DNA of 64,000 bases from Phycicoccus sp. (GTDB lineage: Bacteria > Actinomycetota > Actinomycetes > Actinomycetales > Dermatophilaceae), in contig JAGOME010000005.1 of NCBI GenBank assembly GCA_017993715.1, forward strand, positions 1 through 64,000. The letters run 5' to 3'. The notes beneath the pieces are model-generated. The model made no database searches. It had not been told where the DNA came from and worked only from the letters and a program-made list of their open reading frames with translations. Positions 25,820 to 34,820 of this stretch are shown piece by piece; position 1 is the stretch's first letter, and each line of letters opens with the position of its first letter. Position numbers and translations under genes: made by a program.

Positions 25820-28635
25820 CGGTCCGCTCCCACATGCTCGGAAGTCTGGTCCTGCGCCGCCCGCACCTCCGCCGTCACCACGGTGGCCTGGACCGCGGTC
25901 ACCTTGTACTCCGGACAGTTGGTCGCCCAGTCTGAGTTCTCTGTCGTCACGACATTGGCCCCGCTCACGGGGTGGTGGAAGGTCGTGTAGACCACCCCCG
26001 CCGGCATCCGCTCCGAGACCAGCGCGGTCAGCCGGGTCGCCCCCACGCGCGAGGCCAGCTCGACCACGTCGCCAGAGCGAATGCCGCGAACCTCGGCATC
26101 GGCGGGGTGAATCTCCAGGACATCCTCGGGGTGCCAGGTCGAGTTGGGGGTGCGCCGGGTCTGAGCGCCGACGTTGTACTGGGAGAGGATGCGACCGGTG
26201 GTCAACACGAGCGGGAACCGTCGGTTGGCGCGTTCGGTCGTCGGGACATACACGGTGGGGGTCAAGGCGCCCAGGCCCCGCACGAACGAGCCCACATGCA
26301 TCGTCGGGGTGCCGTCGGGGGCGGCCTGTGTCACCGGCCATTGCAAGGATCCGTGCTCATCGAGCCGCGCGAATGAGACGCCGGCAAAGGTCGGTGTCGT
26401 GGCCGCGATTTCGTCCATGATCTGACTCGCGTCGGCATACTCCATCGGGTATCCCATGGCGGCGGCGAGGTCGCAGGTGATTTGCCACTCGTCCTTGCCC
26501 ACAAGGCTCGGCATGACGGGACGGACGCGGTTGATCCGGCGCTCGGCGTTGGTGAAGGTGCCGTCCTTCTCCAGGAACGAGGTCCCCGGCAGGAAGACAT
26601 GGGCAAACCGGGCCGTCTCGTTAAGGAACAGGTCCTGGACGACGACCAGGTCCATGGCGAGCAGCGCGGCCTCGACATGGGCGGTGTTGGGGTCGGACTG
26701 GGCGATGTCCTCGCCCTGTACGTACAGACCCTTGAAGGACCCGCCGATCGCGGAGTCGAACATGTTGGGAATGCGCAGTCCCGGGTCGGGCTGGATCGTC
26801 ACGCCCCACAGTCCGTCGTAGATCGCCCGGACCTCAGGCCTGGACACATGCCGGTACCCCGGCAGCTCGTGGGGGAACGAGCCCATGTCGCACGAGCCCT
26901 GCACGTTGTTCTGACCGCGCAGCGGATTGATCCCGACGCCCTCACGGCCCAGGTTGCCGGTCAGCATCGCCAGGTTGGCCATCCCCATGACCATCGTCGA
27001 GCCCTGGCTGTGCTCGGTGACGCCCAGGCCGTAGTAGATGGCCGAGTTGGGTCCGGCGGCATACAGCCGAGCGGCGGCGCGCAGGTCGGCGGCAGGGATC
27101 CCGGTCTCGCCCTGGGTGGCTTCAGGGGAGTGAGCCGGGTCGGCGATGAAGGCCAGGTACTCGTCAGCGTTCTCGCACCGGTCCCTGATGAAGTCCTCGT
27201 CGTGCAGGCCTTCGCTGACGATGACGTGGGCCATCGCGTTGATGAAGGCGACGTTGGTCCCGGGCTGGACAGGCAGGTGGAATGCCGCCTCGATGTGAGG
27301 GGACCGGACGAGGTCGATCCGGCGTGGGTCCGCGACGATGATCTGGGCTCCCTCGCGGATCCGCTTCTTCATCCGCGACCCGAAGACGGGATGGGCATCG
27401 GTGGGGTTGGCTCCGATGAGCAGGATGACGTCGCACTGCTCGACTGACGCGAAGTCCTGGGTGCCGGCGGACGTCCCGAAGGCATGGTTGAGGCCGTAGC
27501 CGGTGGGAGAGTGGCAAACGCGGGCGCAGGTGTCGACGTTGTTGTTGCCGAATGCCGCCCGCACCATGCGCTGGACGACGTAGACCTCCTCGTTGGTGCA
27601 GCGCGAGGAGGAGATGCCGCCGATAGCATCGACGCCGTGGCGGGCCTGGATGTCCCGGAAGCCCTGAGCCGCCCGGGAGATCGCCTCGTCCCAGGACACG
27701 ACCTGCCAGGGCTCGTCGACCGAGTCTCGGACCATCGGCTCGAGCTGGCGGTCCGGGTGGTTGGCGTAGCCGTAGGCGAAGCGGCCCTTGACGCAGGAGT
27801 GACCCTCATTGGCCCCGCCGTCCTTCCACGGCACCATCCGGACGACCCGCGTGTGCGAGCCGGTGCCCTGGACCTCGGCCTTGAACGAGCACCCGACGCC
27901 GCAGTAGGCGCACGTCGTCAGCACGCTGCGTGACGGCATGCCGAGCTCGACGACGGACTTCTCGGTGAGGGCGTCGGTGGGACAGGCCTGGACACAGGCC
28001 CCGCACGACACACACTCCGACGACAGGAAATCTGTCCCGCCCGGGGTGATCCGTGAGTCGAAACCGCGACCCTCGACCGTCAGCGCGAACGTGCCCTGCG
28101 TCTGCGCGCAGGCGCGCACGCACCGTGAGCAGGCGATGCAGGCCGAGGGCTCGTAAACGAAATAGGGGTTCGAGGCGTCGGCCTCGTCGGCGAAATGGTT
28201 GGCGCCCTCTGCGCCATACCGGACCTCGGCCACGCCGGTACTCACCGCGAGCCCCTGGATCTCGCAGTTGCCGCGGGCGCAGCCGAGACAGTCCTGCGGA
28301 TGATCGGACAGGTAGAGCTCCATGACGCCGCGGCGCAACTCACGGACCTGATCAGTCTGGGTAGAGACGACCATGCCGTCGGCACAGGGGGTCGTGCAGG
28401 ACGCTGGGGTGCCCTTGCCGCCCTCGACCTCGACCAGGCAGAGTCGGCACGACCCGAACGCCTTGAGGGAGTCGGTCGCGCACAACTTGGGGATCTCGAT
28501 GCCCGCCAGCGCCGCCGCGCGCATGACCGAGGTGCCGCTCGGCACGGTCACCGCGCGACCGTCGATGTGGACCGTTGCCTCGGTGTCGGCGGACACGGCG
28601 GGTGTCCCCAGGTCGGGTTCGTGGATCAACGTCAC
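25816..28635 (-). CDS. fdsA: NAD-dependent formate dehydrogenase, molybdenum-containing alpha subunit
   Basis: This 939-residue cytoplasmic subunit oxidises formate to CO2 at a bis-MGD molybdenum site. A [2Fe-2S] domain (C52, C63, C66, C80) comes first. A His-Cys [4Fe-4S] site follows (H112, C116, C119, C124), then two ferredoxin-type clusters (C166-C176 and C208-C218) and the catalytic-domain cluster (C242, C245, C249, C281). The molybdenum ligand is Cys374 in ARVCHSPTGYG, not selenocysteine. Electrons pass to the diaphorase pair FdsB/FdsG. Genes fdsG, fdsB, fdsA and fdsD overlap by 4 bp each, so stoichiometry is probably set by coupling. Confidence 0.95.
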   Translation of the reverse strand: MTLIHEPDLGTPAVSADTEATVHIDGRAVTVPSGTSVMRAAALAGIEIPKLCATDSLKAFGSCRLCLVEVEGGKGTPASCTTPCADGMVVSTQTDQVRELRRGVMELYLSDHPQDCLGCARGNCEIQGLAVSTGVAEVRYGAEGANHFADEADASNPYFVYEPSACIACSRCVRACAQTQGTFALTVEGRGFDSRITPGGTDFLSSECVSCGACVQACPTDALTEKSVVELGMPSRSVLTTCAYCGVGCSFKAEVQGTGSHTRVVRMVPWKDGGANEGHSCVKGRFAYGYANHPDRQLEPMVRDSVDEPWQVVSWDEAISRAAQGFRDIQARHGVDAIGGISSSRCTNEEVYVVQRMVRAAFGNNNVDTCARVCHSPTGYGLNHAFGTSAGTQDFASVEQCDVILLIGANPTDAHPVFGSRMKKRIREGAQIIVADPRRIDLVRSPHIEAAFHLPVQPGTNVAFINAMAHVIVSEGLHDEDFIRDRCENADEYLAFIADPAHSPEATQGETGIPAADLRAAARLYAAGPNSAIYYGLGVTEHSQGSTMVMGMANLAMLTGNLGREGVGINPLRGQNNVQGSCDMGSFPHELPGYRHVSRPEVRAIYDGLWGVTIQPDPGLRIPNMFDSAIGGSFKGLYVQGEDIAQSDPNTAHVEAALLAMDLVVVQDLFLNETARFAHVFLPGTSFLEKDGTFTNAERRINRVRPVMPSLVGKDEWQITCDLAAAMGYPMEYADASQIMDEIAATTPTFAGVSFARLDEHGSLQWPVTQAAPDGTPTMHVGSFVRGLGALTPTVYVPTTERANRRFPLVLTTGRILSQYNVGAQTRRTPNSTWHPEDVLEIHPADAEVRGIRSGDVVELASRVGATRLTALVSERMPAGVVYTTFHHPVSGANVVTTENSDWATNCPEYKVTAVQATVVTAEVRAAQDQTSEHVGADR

Positions 28636-30152
28636 GGTCGGGCCTCCTGGCTCATTCCGAAATCCGCGGGGAAGTGGCGCACCGCGCTCTGTACGGGCAT
28701 GGGGGTGAGCCCGCCCATGGCGCAGAGGGAGCCCTTGGTCATCGTGGTGCAGAGGTCATCGAGCAGGGCCAACTGGGTCCGTCGCACACCGTCGTCCGGA
28801 GCCGACCGGATCCGGTCGATGACCTCGACCCCGCGGACGGAGCCGATCCGGCACGGTGTGCACTTGCCACAGGACTCCTTGGAGCAGAACTCCATGGCGA
28901 ACCTGGCCATCGCCGAGGCATCCATCGTGTCGTCGAAGACGACGATGCCGCCGTGTCCGACCATGGCCCCCGCCGCGGCGAATGCCTCGTAGTCCATGGG
29001 CAGGTCGAACTGGTCCGGGGGGAGGTAGGCGCCGAGGGGGCCCCCGACCTGGACGGCTTTGATCGGACGGCCCGAGGCGCTCCCGCCACCCCACTGCTGG
29101 ACCAGCTCACCCAAGGTGATCCCGAAGTCGGCCTCGACAATGCCGCCTCGCGCGACGTTGCCGGCGAGCTGGAAGACCTGGGTGCCTCGGGACCGCCCCG
29201 TGCCCAGCGCGGCATAAGCCGCACCGCCGTCGGCGAGCACCATCGGGACCGTGGCCAGCGTGAGGACGTTGTTGACGACGGTGGGCTGTCCGAACAGACC
29301 CTCCAGTGCGGGGATGGGGGGCTTGGCGCGGACCTCGCCGCGCTTGCCCTCGAGCGAGTCGAGCATGGAGGTCTCTTCGCCGCAGATATAGGCGCCGGCC
29401 CCGACCCGCACGGCCAGATCGAAGGCGTGCCCACTGCCGAGCACGTCCTGGCCGAGCAGACCCCGGGCGTAGGCGATCTCGATGGCCCGGCGCAGGGTGC
29501 GGACTGCCTCGGGATACTCGCTGCGCAGGTACACGAATCCGCGGGTTGCCCCGACGGCATAGGCGGCAATGGTCATGCCCTCGATGAGGCTGAACGGGTC
29601 ACCCTCGATGAGCATGCGGTCGGCGAACGTGCCGCTGTCACCCTCGTCGGCGTTGCAGCACACCCATTTCTGGTCGCCGGCCGCTGTGCGGACCGTCTCC
29701 CACTTGATCCCGGCCGGGAAGCCAGCGCCACCGCGCCCGCGCAGTCCTGACGCGGTCACCTCGGCAACCACGTCCGCGGGGTCCATCGCCAGGGCCCGCT
29801 GGAGTCCGGTCAGTCCGCCATGCTGCTGATAGGCCGTGAGGTCGGTCGGCTCGATGCGGCCCACCCTGGTGAAGGTGACCCGGTGCTGGTCGCGCAGCCA
29901 GGGGTAGTCCTCGACGGCACCGATCGACGGGTGCCTCCCGGCGAGGACCGCGTCGACGTCGGAGGGGGAGAGGTTGGCATACCCAGTGCGGGTGCCGTCC
30001 GGTCCTTCGACTTCAGCGAGAGGCTCGAGCCAGAGCAGGCCGCGTGAGCCGTTGCGGCGCACGGTCGCGCCCGCCGCTGCGAAAGCGTCGGCCACCTCGT
30101 CCGCCCCGACCGATCGGGCGGCTGCGTCGATCGGCACCCAGACCGTCGTCAT
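28632..30152 (-). CDS. fdsB: Formate dehydrogenase beta subunit (NuoF-like, NADH/FMN)
   Basis: A 506-residue NuoF-like flavoprotein carrying FMN, the NAD site and one [4Fe-4S] cluster. The glycine-rich SGLRGRGGAGFPAGIKW motif binds NADH and FMN, CNADEGDSGTFADR is the FMN segment, and ESCGKCTPCRIG supplies three cysteines of the cluster, with a fourth in GSLCAMGG. An extra N-terminal domain of about 100 residues is usual for FdsB and HoxF-type proteins. The ATG at 30152 overlaps the fdsG stop by 4 bp. A longer in-frame extension upstream is read through fdsG and is not real. Confidence 0.93.
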   Translation of the reverse strand: MTTVWVPIDAAARSVGADEVADAFAAAGATVRRNGSRGLLWLEPLAEVEGPDGTRTGYANLSPSDVDAVLAGRHPSIGAVEDYPWLRDQHRVTFTRVGRIEPTDLTAYQQHGGLTGLQRALAMDPADVVAEVTASGLRGRGGAGFPAGIKWETVRTAAGDQKWVCCNADEGDSGTFADRMLIEGDPFSLIEGMTIAAYAVGATRGFVYLRSEYPEAVRTLRRAIEIAYARGLLGQDVLGSGHAFDLAVRVGAGAYICGEETSMLDSLEGKRGEVRAKPPIPALEGLFGQPTVVNNVLTLATVPMVLADGGAAYAALGTGRSRGTQVFQLAGNVARGGIVEADFGITLGELVQQWGGGSASGRPIKAVQVGGPLGAYLPPDQFDLPMDYEAFAAAGAMVGHGGIVVFDDTMDASAMARFAMEFCSKESCGKCTPCRIGSVRGVEVIDRIRSAPDDGVRRTQLALLDDLCTTMTKGSLCAMGGLTPMPVQSAVRHFPADFGMSQEARP

Positions 30153-30631
30153 CGCGACCACTCCGCCGTGACCTGCGCGATGCGCTCCGAGGTAAGGCGG
30201 CCGTGGAGTCGACCGTCGATCTGGCCCGCTGGACCGAGCGCGCAGTTGCCGAGGCAGAAGACCTCGTGGACCTCGATGATGGTGCTCGCCACGGCCTGGG
30301 CTGTGGCGTGGAGCGCGTCCGCTCCGCGGGACTGGCAGGCCTCGCCCCGGCACACGCGGATCTGGTGCGCCGCAGGGGCAGTGGTGCGCAGGTCGTCGTA
30401 GAAGCTGACGACCCCGTGGACGTCGGCTCGGCTGAGGAGCAGGACGTCGGCGATGACCGGCACATCATCGGGGTCGATGTGGCCGAACTCGGCCTGGACG
30501 GCGTGCAGGACTTCCAGAAGTGGTCCCGGCTCATTCACGCAGGCCTGGGCGACCGCGCGGACCCGATCAGCCCGCTCGATGTCACGCGGTGCGGTCAGGG
30601 GCGTGCCACTGGGGTTGTGCGTGGTTCGCAC
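30149..30631 (-). CDS. fdsG: Formate dehydrogenase gamma subunit (NuoE-like [2Fe-2S])
   Basis: A 160-residue thioredoxin-fold [2Fe-2S] protein homologous to NuoE. The four cluster cysteines are in CRGEAC and CLGNC. It pairs with FdsB as the NAD-reducing diaphorase module. The GTG at 30631 follows an AGAGGA ribosome site at 6 nt, so this operon is leadered. It is the first gene of fdsGBAD. The 225-bp region upstream contains a cluster of TGTTGCG repeats that may be the control site. No fdsC or fdhD maturation gene is in the window. Confidence 0.92.
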   Translation of the reverse strand: MRTTHNPSGTPLTAPRDIERADRVRAVAQACVNEPGPLLEVLHAVQAEFGHIDPDDVPVIADVLLLSRADVHGVVSFYDDLRTTAPAAHQIRVCRGEACQSRGADALHATAQAVASTIIEVHEVFCLGNCALGPAGQIDGRLHGRLTSERIAQVTAEWSR

Positions 30632-30713
30632 GGGCGTCCTCTCGACGGTGAGGGAGTTCGTCGACCCAGCCTACGACTGGGCTGCTTCAGAAGGGGAGCC
30701 CTGGACCCTGGTT

Positions 30714-30750
30714 TGTTGCGTGTTGCGCTGTCTGTTGCGCAAAATGCAAC
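30714..30750. promoter_or_regulatory. TGTTGCG repeat cluster between fdsG and the CMD gene
   Basis: TGTTGCG occurs three times in direct orientation (30714, 30721 and 30733). The third copy is part of GTTGC-N7-GCAAC (30734-30750) and of the palindrome TTGCGCAA (30735-30742). Such clustered half-sites suggest a transcription-factor site controlling fdsGBAD, the divergent gene, or both. Factor unknown. Confidence 0.45.
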
Positions 30751-30821
30751 TCGGAGGGCATGAGTCTCGTGCTGTCGCCCGGACTCGGGGGCCGGTCCTG
30801 CCGCGTGCTGCGGTCGCGGGC

Positions 30822-30827
30822 TAGATT
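30822..30827 (+). promoter_or_regulatory. -10 box of the CMD-family gene
   Basis: TAGATT would start a transcript with a leader of about 23 nt containing the GGGGAGG ribosome site. Confidence 0.4.
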
Positions 30828-30856
30828 GGGTCTTCCGCCAATTGGGGAGGTCAGTG

Positions 30857-31627
30857 ATGGCTGAGGGCACCGAGTTTCCAGGTCAGAACGTCGATGCCGC
30901 GGATGTGCTGAACGAGGCTGTCCGGGACCGTGATCCGGAGTTGGCGGCCGTCCTGCAGCGGGTGGTCACGGTCGATCTGCCCGCGATCGGTACCCTCGAC
31001 GCCCGCACCCGCGACCTCATCGCCATCACCGTCCTGGTGACCCGTCAGGCGCTACTGCAACTGGCCGAGCACATCCCCGGTGCCCTCGCGCACGGCCTGG
31101 CTCCTCTGGAGATCCGCGAGGCGATCTATCAGTGCGCGCCGTTCGTTGGCTTCCCTGCGGTGTGCAGCGCGGTGGAGATCGTCGACGACGTCTTTGAGGC
31201 CGCTGGCATCGAGCTCCCGCTTCCCAGCGCCGCGACGACCACCGACGAGAACCGGTTCGAGCGTGGTCGGGAGATCCAGGAGGGTCTCTATGGCAGGGCC
31301 ATTCGGGCGGTCCTGGACCCGCTGCCCGACGGCTTGGGTCCCGCGATGGCCGATCTGCTGACCGATGCGTTCGGCGACTTCTACACGCGCGACGGGCTGG
31401 ATGTGGCGACCCGTGAGCTCCTCGTCCTGTGCATGTTCGTCGCCCTGGGTGACATGCCCAACCAGATCCGTTCTCACTCCCTGGGCAACCTCAAGGTGGG
31501 CAATAGCAAGGCGCGGATCGTCGCGGCCATGGTTGCCTGCTATCCCTACGTTGGGTTTCCCCGTGTCCTCAATGCCGTGCGCCTGATCCTCGATCTGCCC
31601 GACGGCGCGGGCGAGCTGACCCCCTGA
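30857..31627 (+). CDS. Tandem carboxymuconolactone-decarboxylase family protein
   Basis: A 256-residue all-helical protein with two CMD/AhpD-like repeats: residues about 20-115 (TRDLIAITVLVTRQALLQLAEHIPGAL, EAIYQCAPFVGFPA) and about 140-245 (TRELLVLCMFVALGD, GNLKVGNSKARIVAAMVACYPYVGFP). Neither repeat has the CxxC pair of AhpD peroxidase reductases, so a redox role is unlikely. Related tandem proteins are usually annotated only by fold. ATG 30857 follows GGGGAGG at ideal spacing. The divergent formate dehydrogenase operon is the main contextual clue. Confidence 0.8.
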   Translation: MAEGTEFPGQNVDAADVLNEAVRDRDPELAAVLQRVVTVDLPAIGTLDARTRDLIAITVLVTRQALLQLAEHIPGALAHGLAPLEIREAIYQCAPFVGFPAVCSAVEIVDDVFEAAGIELPLPSAATTTDENRFERGREIQEGLYGRAIRAVLDPLPDGLGPAMADLLTDAFGDFYTRDGLDVATRELLVLCMFVALGDMPNQIRSHSLGNLKVGNSKARIVAAMVACYPYVGFPRVLNAVRLILDLPDGAGELTP

Positions 31628-31734
31628 TCACACCCAGGTCGCAGGAGTTGGGCCCGGTCCTTGGAGTGCGGGCGACGCCAGGCAACGTCCGCGACCGCGC
31701 TGTGACTCGATTTCGACGTGGGGCCAGGGTCCGG

Positions 31735-31740
31735 TAACCT
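31735..31740 (+). promoter_or_regulatory. -10 box of rpsO
   Basis: TAACCT lies about 100 bp upstream of rpsO, giving a leader of about 95 nt. No CDS is seen between 31628 and 31841. Confidence 0.4.
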
Positions 31741-31841
31741 AGGTGGCACTGCCGTTCGATCGGCCGCGGAACCAGAGAGCCCCGGTGAACCAGCCCGGGA
31801 GCGCCGCGCAACAAGTCACGAGAAGGAGAGTCGGATCACCT

Positions 31842-32111
31842 ATGCCGCTCAGCACCGACGTCAAGAAGCAGATCATGGCCGAGTACGGCACGTCCGAGGG
31901 CGACACCGGCTCCCCTGAGGTGCAGATCGCGATGCTCACCCAGCGCATCAAGGATCTCACCGAGCACTCTCGGACCCACAAGCACGACCACCACAGCCGT
32001 CGCGGCCTGCTGCTCCTCGTGGGCCAGCGCCGTCGGCTCCTGCGCTACCTGGAGAGCGTCGACGTGGAGCGTTACCGCTCCTTGATCAAGCGCCTCGGCC
32101 TGCGCCGTTGA
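31842..32111 (+). CDS. rpsO: 30S ribosomal protein S15
   Basis: This 89-residue protein binds the 16S rRNA central domain. The conserved segments [17 protein letters not shown] and [19 protein letters not shown] and the C-terminal [12 protein letters not shown] are present. ATG 31842 is preceded by AGAAGGAGAG. A hairpin follows the stop, and pnp lies about 200 bp downstream, the usual bacterial rpsO-pnp order in which S15 and PNPase levels are linked through mRNA decay. Confidence 0.98.
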   Translation: MPLSTDVKKQIMAEYGTSEGDTGSPEVQIAMLTQRIKDLTEHSRTHKHDHHSRRGLLLLVGQRRRLLRYLESVDVERYRSLIKRLGLRR

Positions 32112-32120
32112 TGATTTGAC

Positions 32121-32152
32121 GAAAGTGCGGTCCCATCCGGGGCCGCACTTTC
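32121..32152 (+). terminator. Hairpin between rpsO and pnp
   Basis: A 14-bp stem including one G-T pair (32121-32134 with 32139-32152) closes a 4-nt loop 9 bp after the rpsO stop. It may act as a terminator or as an mRNA-stabilising or processing hairpin. Confidence 0.65.
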
Positions 32153-32314
32153 GGCATGTCGCGGGACGCTCCCTCGGAGTGCACCGAACGACAACCGCCG
32201 CGAGCCTTCGCAAGGCCGCACACGGCATTCACAACTTCATAGCGACCAGAAGCACACCCGGACACAACGACGATGTCCGTGGCTGACAAGAAAAGAAAAG
32301 GAGGGCCCCACCAC

Positions 32315-34708
32315 ATGGAGGGTCCTGAGATCACTTTCGCCGAGGCCGTTATCGATAACGGTTCGTTCGGCACCCGCACGGTCCGGTTCGAGACCGGACG
32401 CCTGGCCCGCCAGGCTGGCGGCGCAGTCGTCGCCTACCTCGACGAGGACACCATGCTCCTGTCGACGACAACGGCCGGGAAGCACCCCCGCGAGGGCTTC
32501 GACTTCTTCCCGCTGACCGTGGACGTCGAGGAGCGCATGTATGCCGCGGGCAAGATCCCCGGCAGCTTCTTCCGCCGCGAGGGTCGCCCGTCCACCGACG
32601 CGATCCTCACCTGCCGCCTCATCGACCGGCCGCTGCGCCCGACCTTCAAGAAGGGTCTGCGCAACGAGGTCCAGGTCGTCATCACCGTGCTCGCGCTCAA
32701 CCCGGACGTGCAGTACGACGTCTTGGCGATCAACGCGGCGAGCGCCTCGACGCAGATCTCCGGTCTGCCGTTCTCCGGTCCGATCGGTGGCGTGCGCGTT
32801 TCGCTCATCGAGGGCCAGTGGGTCGCGTTCCCGAACTTCTCCGACATCGAGCGCTCGACCTTTGACATGGTCGTGGCCGGTCGGGTCGTCGGTGACGACG
32901 TCGCGATCATGATGGTGGAGGCCGAGTCCACCGACTCGACCTGGAACCTCGTCAAGCACGAGGGCAAGACCGCGCCGACCGAAGAGGTTGTTGCGCAGGG
33001 CCTGGAGGCTTCTAAGAAGTTCATCAAGGTGCTGTGCGAGGCGCAGGCTCAGCTGGCCGCTGAGGCAGCCAAGCCGGTCCAGGAGTTCCCCGTCTTCCTC
33101 GACTACACCGACGACGTGTATGCCGCGGTCGAAGCCGAGGCGGCTATCGCTGCCACCGAGGCGATGACCATCGCCGGCAAGCAGGAGCGCGAAGACCGCC
33201 TCTCGGAGATCAAGGACGCCGTGCTCGGCGCTCTGGCCGTCGACGGCAAGCAGTTCGAGGGCCGCGACAAGGAGGTCTCCGCCGCCTACCGCAGCCTGCA
33301 GAAGGCCCTGGTCCGCCAGCGGATCCTGCGCGACAAGGTCCGCATCGACGGTCGTGGCCTGGCCGACATTCGCGCGCTCTCGGCCGAGGTCGAGGTCATC
33401 CCGCGGGTGCACGGCTCGGCGATCTTCGAGCGTGGCGAGACCCAGATCATGGGAGTGACGACGCTGAACATGCTCCGCATGGAGCAGCAGCTCGACACGC
33501 TCTCGCCGACCACGCGCAAGCGCTACATGCACAACTACAACTTCCCGCCGTTCTCCACGGGTGAGACCGGCCGCGTGGGCTCGCCCAAGCGTCGCGAGAT
33601 CGGCCACGGCGCGCTCGCCGAGCGGGCGCTCATGCCGGTGCTGCCGACCCGCGAAGAGTTCCCCTACGCGATCCGTCAGGTCTCCGAGGCGATGGGCTCC
33701 AACGGCTCGACGTCGATGGGCTCGGTGTGCGCATCCACCCTGTCGCTGCTGAACGCCGGTGTGCCGCTGCGCGCGCCGGTGGCCGGCATCGCGATGGGGC
33801 TGGTCTCCGCGGAGGTCGACGGGCAGATGCAGTATGCCGCCCTCACCGACATCCTCGGCGCTGAGGACGCGTTCGGCGACATGGACTTCAAGGTCGCCGG
33901 GACCCGCGAGTTCGTCACGGCCATCCAGCTCGACACCAAGCTCGACGGCATCCCCGCCGACGTGCTGGCCGGCGCGCTGACCCAGGCCCGCGACGCCCGC
34001 CTGCACATCCTGGACGTCATGAACGAGGCCATCGACGCGCCCGACGAGATGAGCGTCTTTGCTCCTCGCGTCATCAGCGTCAAGGTCCCGGTTGACAAGA
34101 TCGGTGAGGTCATCGGCCCCAAGGGCAAGATGATCAACCAGATCCAGGAGGAGACCGGCGCCGACATCTCCATCGAGGACGACGGCACCGTCTACATCGG
34201 CGCGACCGACGGTCCGTCGGCCGAGGCAGCTCGGGCCGCGATCAACGCGATCGCCAACCCGCAGATGCCCGAGATCGGCGAGCGCTTCCTGGGCACCGTG
34301 GTCAAGACCACGACCTTTGGCGCGTTCATCTCGCTGCTCCCCGGCAAGGACGGCCTGCTGCACATCTCCGAGGTGCGCAAGCTCGTCGGTGGCAAGCGCA
34401 TCGACGCAGTCGAGGACGTGCTGTCCGTGGGCCAGAAGGTCCAGGTCGAGCTCAAGGAGATCGACCCGCGCGGCAAGCTGTCGCTGGCCGCTGTTCTCCC
34501 CGAGGGTGAGGCAGCCCCCGCGGCGCAGGCTCCGGCCGCGGCCGAGGCTCCCGTTGCCGAGGCCGACGACGACACCGATGGTGCCGACGATGGTGCGGCG
34601 GACTCCTCCGAGGGTGGCGAGCGTCGTCAGCGCAACCGTCGCCGGGGTGGCGGCCGCGGCCGCAGCCGTGGCGACCGCGACGGCGACCAGGGTGGGCAGG
34701 AGGGCTGA
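32315..34708 (+). CDS. pnp: Polyribonucleotide nucleotidyltransferase (PNPase)
   Basis: This 797-residue 3'-5' phosphorolytic exonuclease works in RNA turnover. It has two RNase PH domains (about residues 20-240 and 340-560; the second has the active-site [19 protein letters not shown]), a KH domain ([18 protein letters not shown]) and an S1 domain ([24 protein letters not shown]). The C-terminus is an acidic Ala/Glu/Asp stretch followed by an arginine-glycine-rich tail, an actinobacterial feature. ATG 32315 follows AAAAGGAGGG. A separate promoter upstream is likely because the rpsO hairpin intervenes. Confidence 0.97.
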   Translation: MEGPEITFAEAVIDNGSFGTRTVRFETGRLARQAGGAVVAYLDEDTMLLSTTTAGKHPREGFDFFPLTVDVEERMYAAGKIPGSFFRREGRPSTDAILTCRLIDRPLRPTFKKGLRNEVQVVITVLALNPDVQYDVLAINAASASTQISGLPFSGPIGGVRVSLIEGQWVAFPNFSDIERSTFDMVVAGRVVGDDVAIMMVEAESTDSTWNLVKHEGKTAPTEEVVAQGLEASKKFIKVLCEAQAQLAAEAAKPVQEFPVFLDYTDDVYAAVEAEAAIAATEAMTIAGKQEREDRLSEIKDAVLGALAVDGKQFEGRDKEVSAAYRSLQKALVRQRILRDKVRIDGRGLADIRALSAEVEVIPRVHGSAIFERGETQIMGVTTLNMLRMEQQLDTLSPTTRKRYMHNYNFPPFSTGETGRVGSPKRREIGHGALAERALMPVLPTREEFPYAIRQVSEAMGSNGSTSMGSVCASTLSLLNAGVPLRAPVAGIAMGLVSAEVDGQMQYAALTDILGAEDAFGDMDFKVAGTREFVTAIQLDTKLDGIPADVLAGALTQARDARLHILDVMNEAIDAPDEMSVFAPRVISVKVPVDKIGEVIGPKGKMINQIQEETGADISIEDDGTVYIGATDGPSAEAARAAINAIANPQMPEIGERFLGTVVKTTTFGAFISLLPGKDGLLHISEVRKLVGGKRIDAVEDVLSVGQKVQVELKEIDPRGKLSLAAVLPEGEAAPAAQAPAAAEAPVAEADDDTDGADDGAADSSEGGERRQRNRRRGGGRGRSRGDRDGDQGGQEG

Positions 34709-34726
34709 CGCCTTCCCCGCCTGACC

Positions 34727-34778
34727 CAAAGCGGGTGGCCCCCACGTTCGAATGCGAACGTGGGGGCCACCCGCTTTG
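34727..34778. terminator. Bidirectional 24-bp hairpin between pnp and the E1 gene
   Basis: The perfect stem 34727-34750 with 34755-34778 surrounds a 4-nt loop. AAAGCGGG at one end and CCCGCTTT at the other give A/T-ended arms in both directions, well placed to stop both convergent transcripts. Confidence 0.85.
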
Positions 34779-34820
34779 TGCGACTAGCAGGGATGCCCAC
34801 CGCTGGCCGGTGGCCTCGGA

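Noticed and set aside
25816-28635. Selenocysteine-containing formate dehydrogenase
   Set aside because: The molybdenum ligand position reads as an ordinary cysteine codon (ARVCHSPTG), and there is no in-frame TGA within the catalytic region.
30857-31627. AhpD-type peroxidase for the tandem CMD protein
   Set aside because: Neither repeat carries the CxxC redox pair required for AhpD activity.
32237-34729. 830-codon frame antisense to pnp
   Set aside because: Shadow of the PNPase reading frame, with low-complexity Leu/Val/Gly/Asp composition and no start signals.
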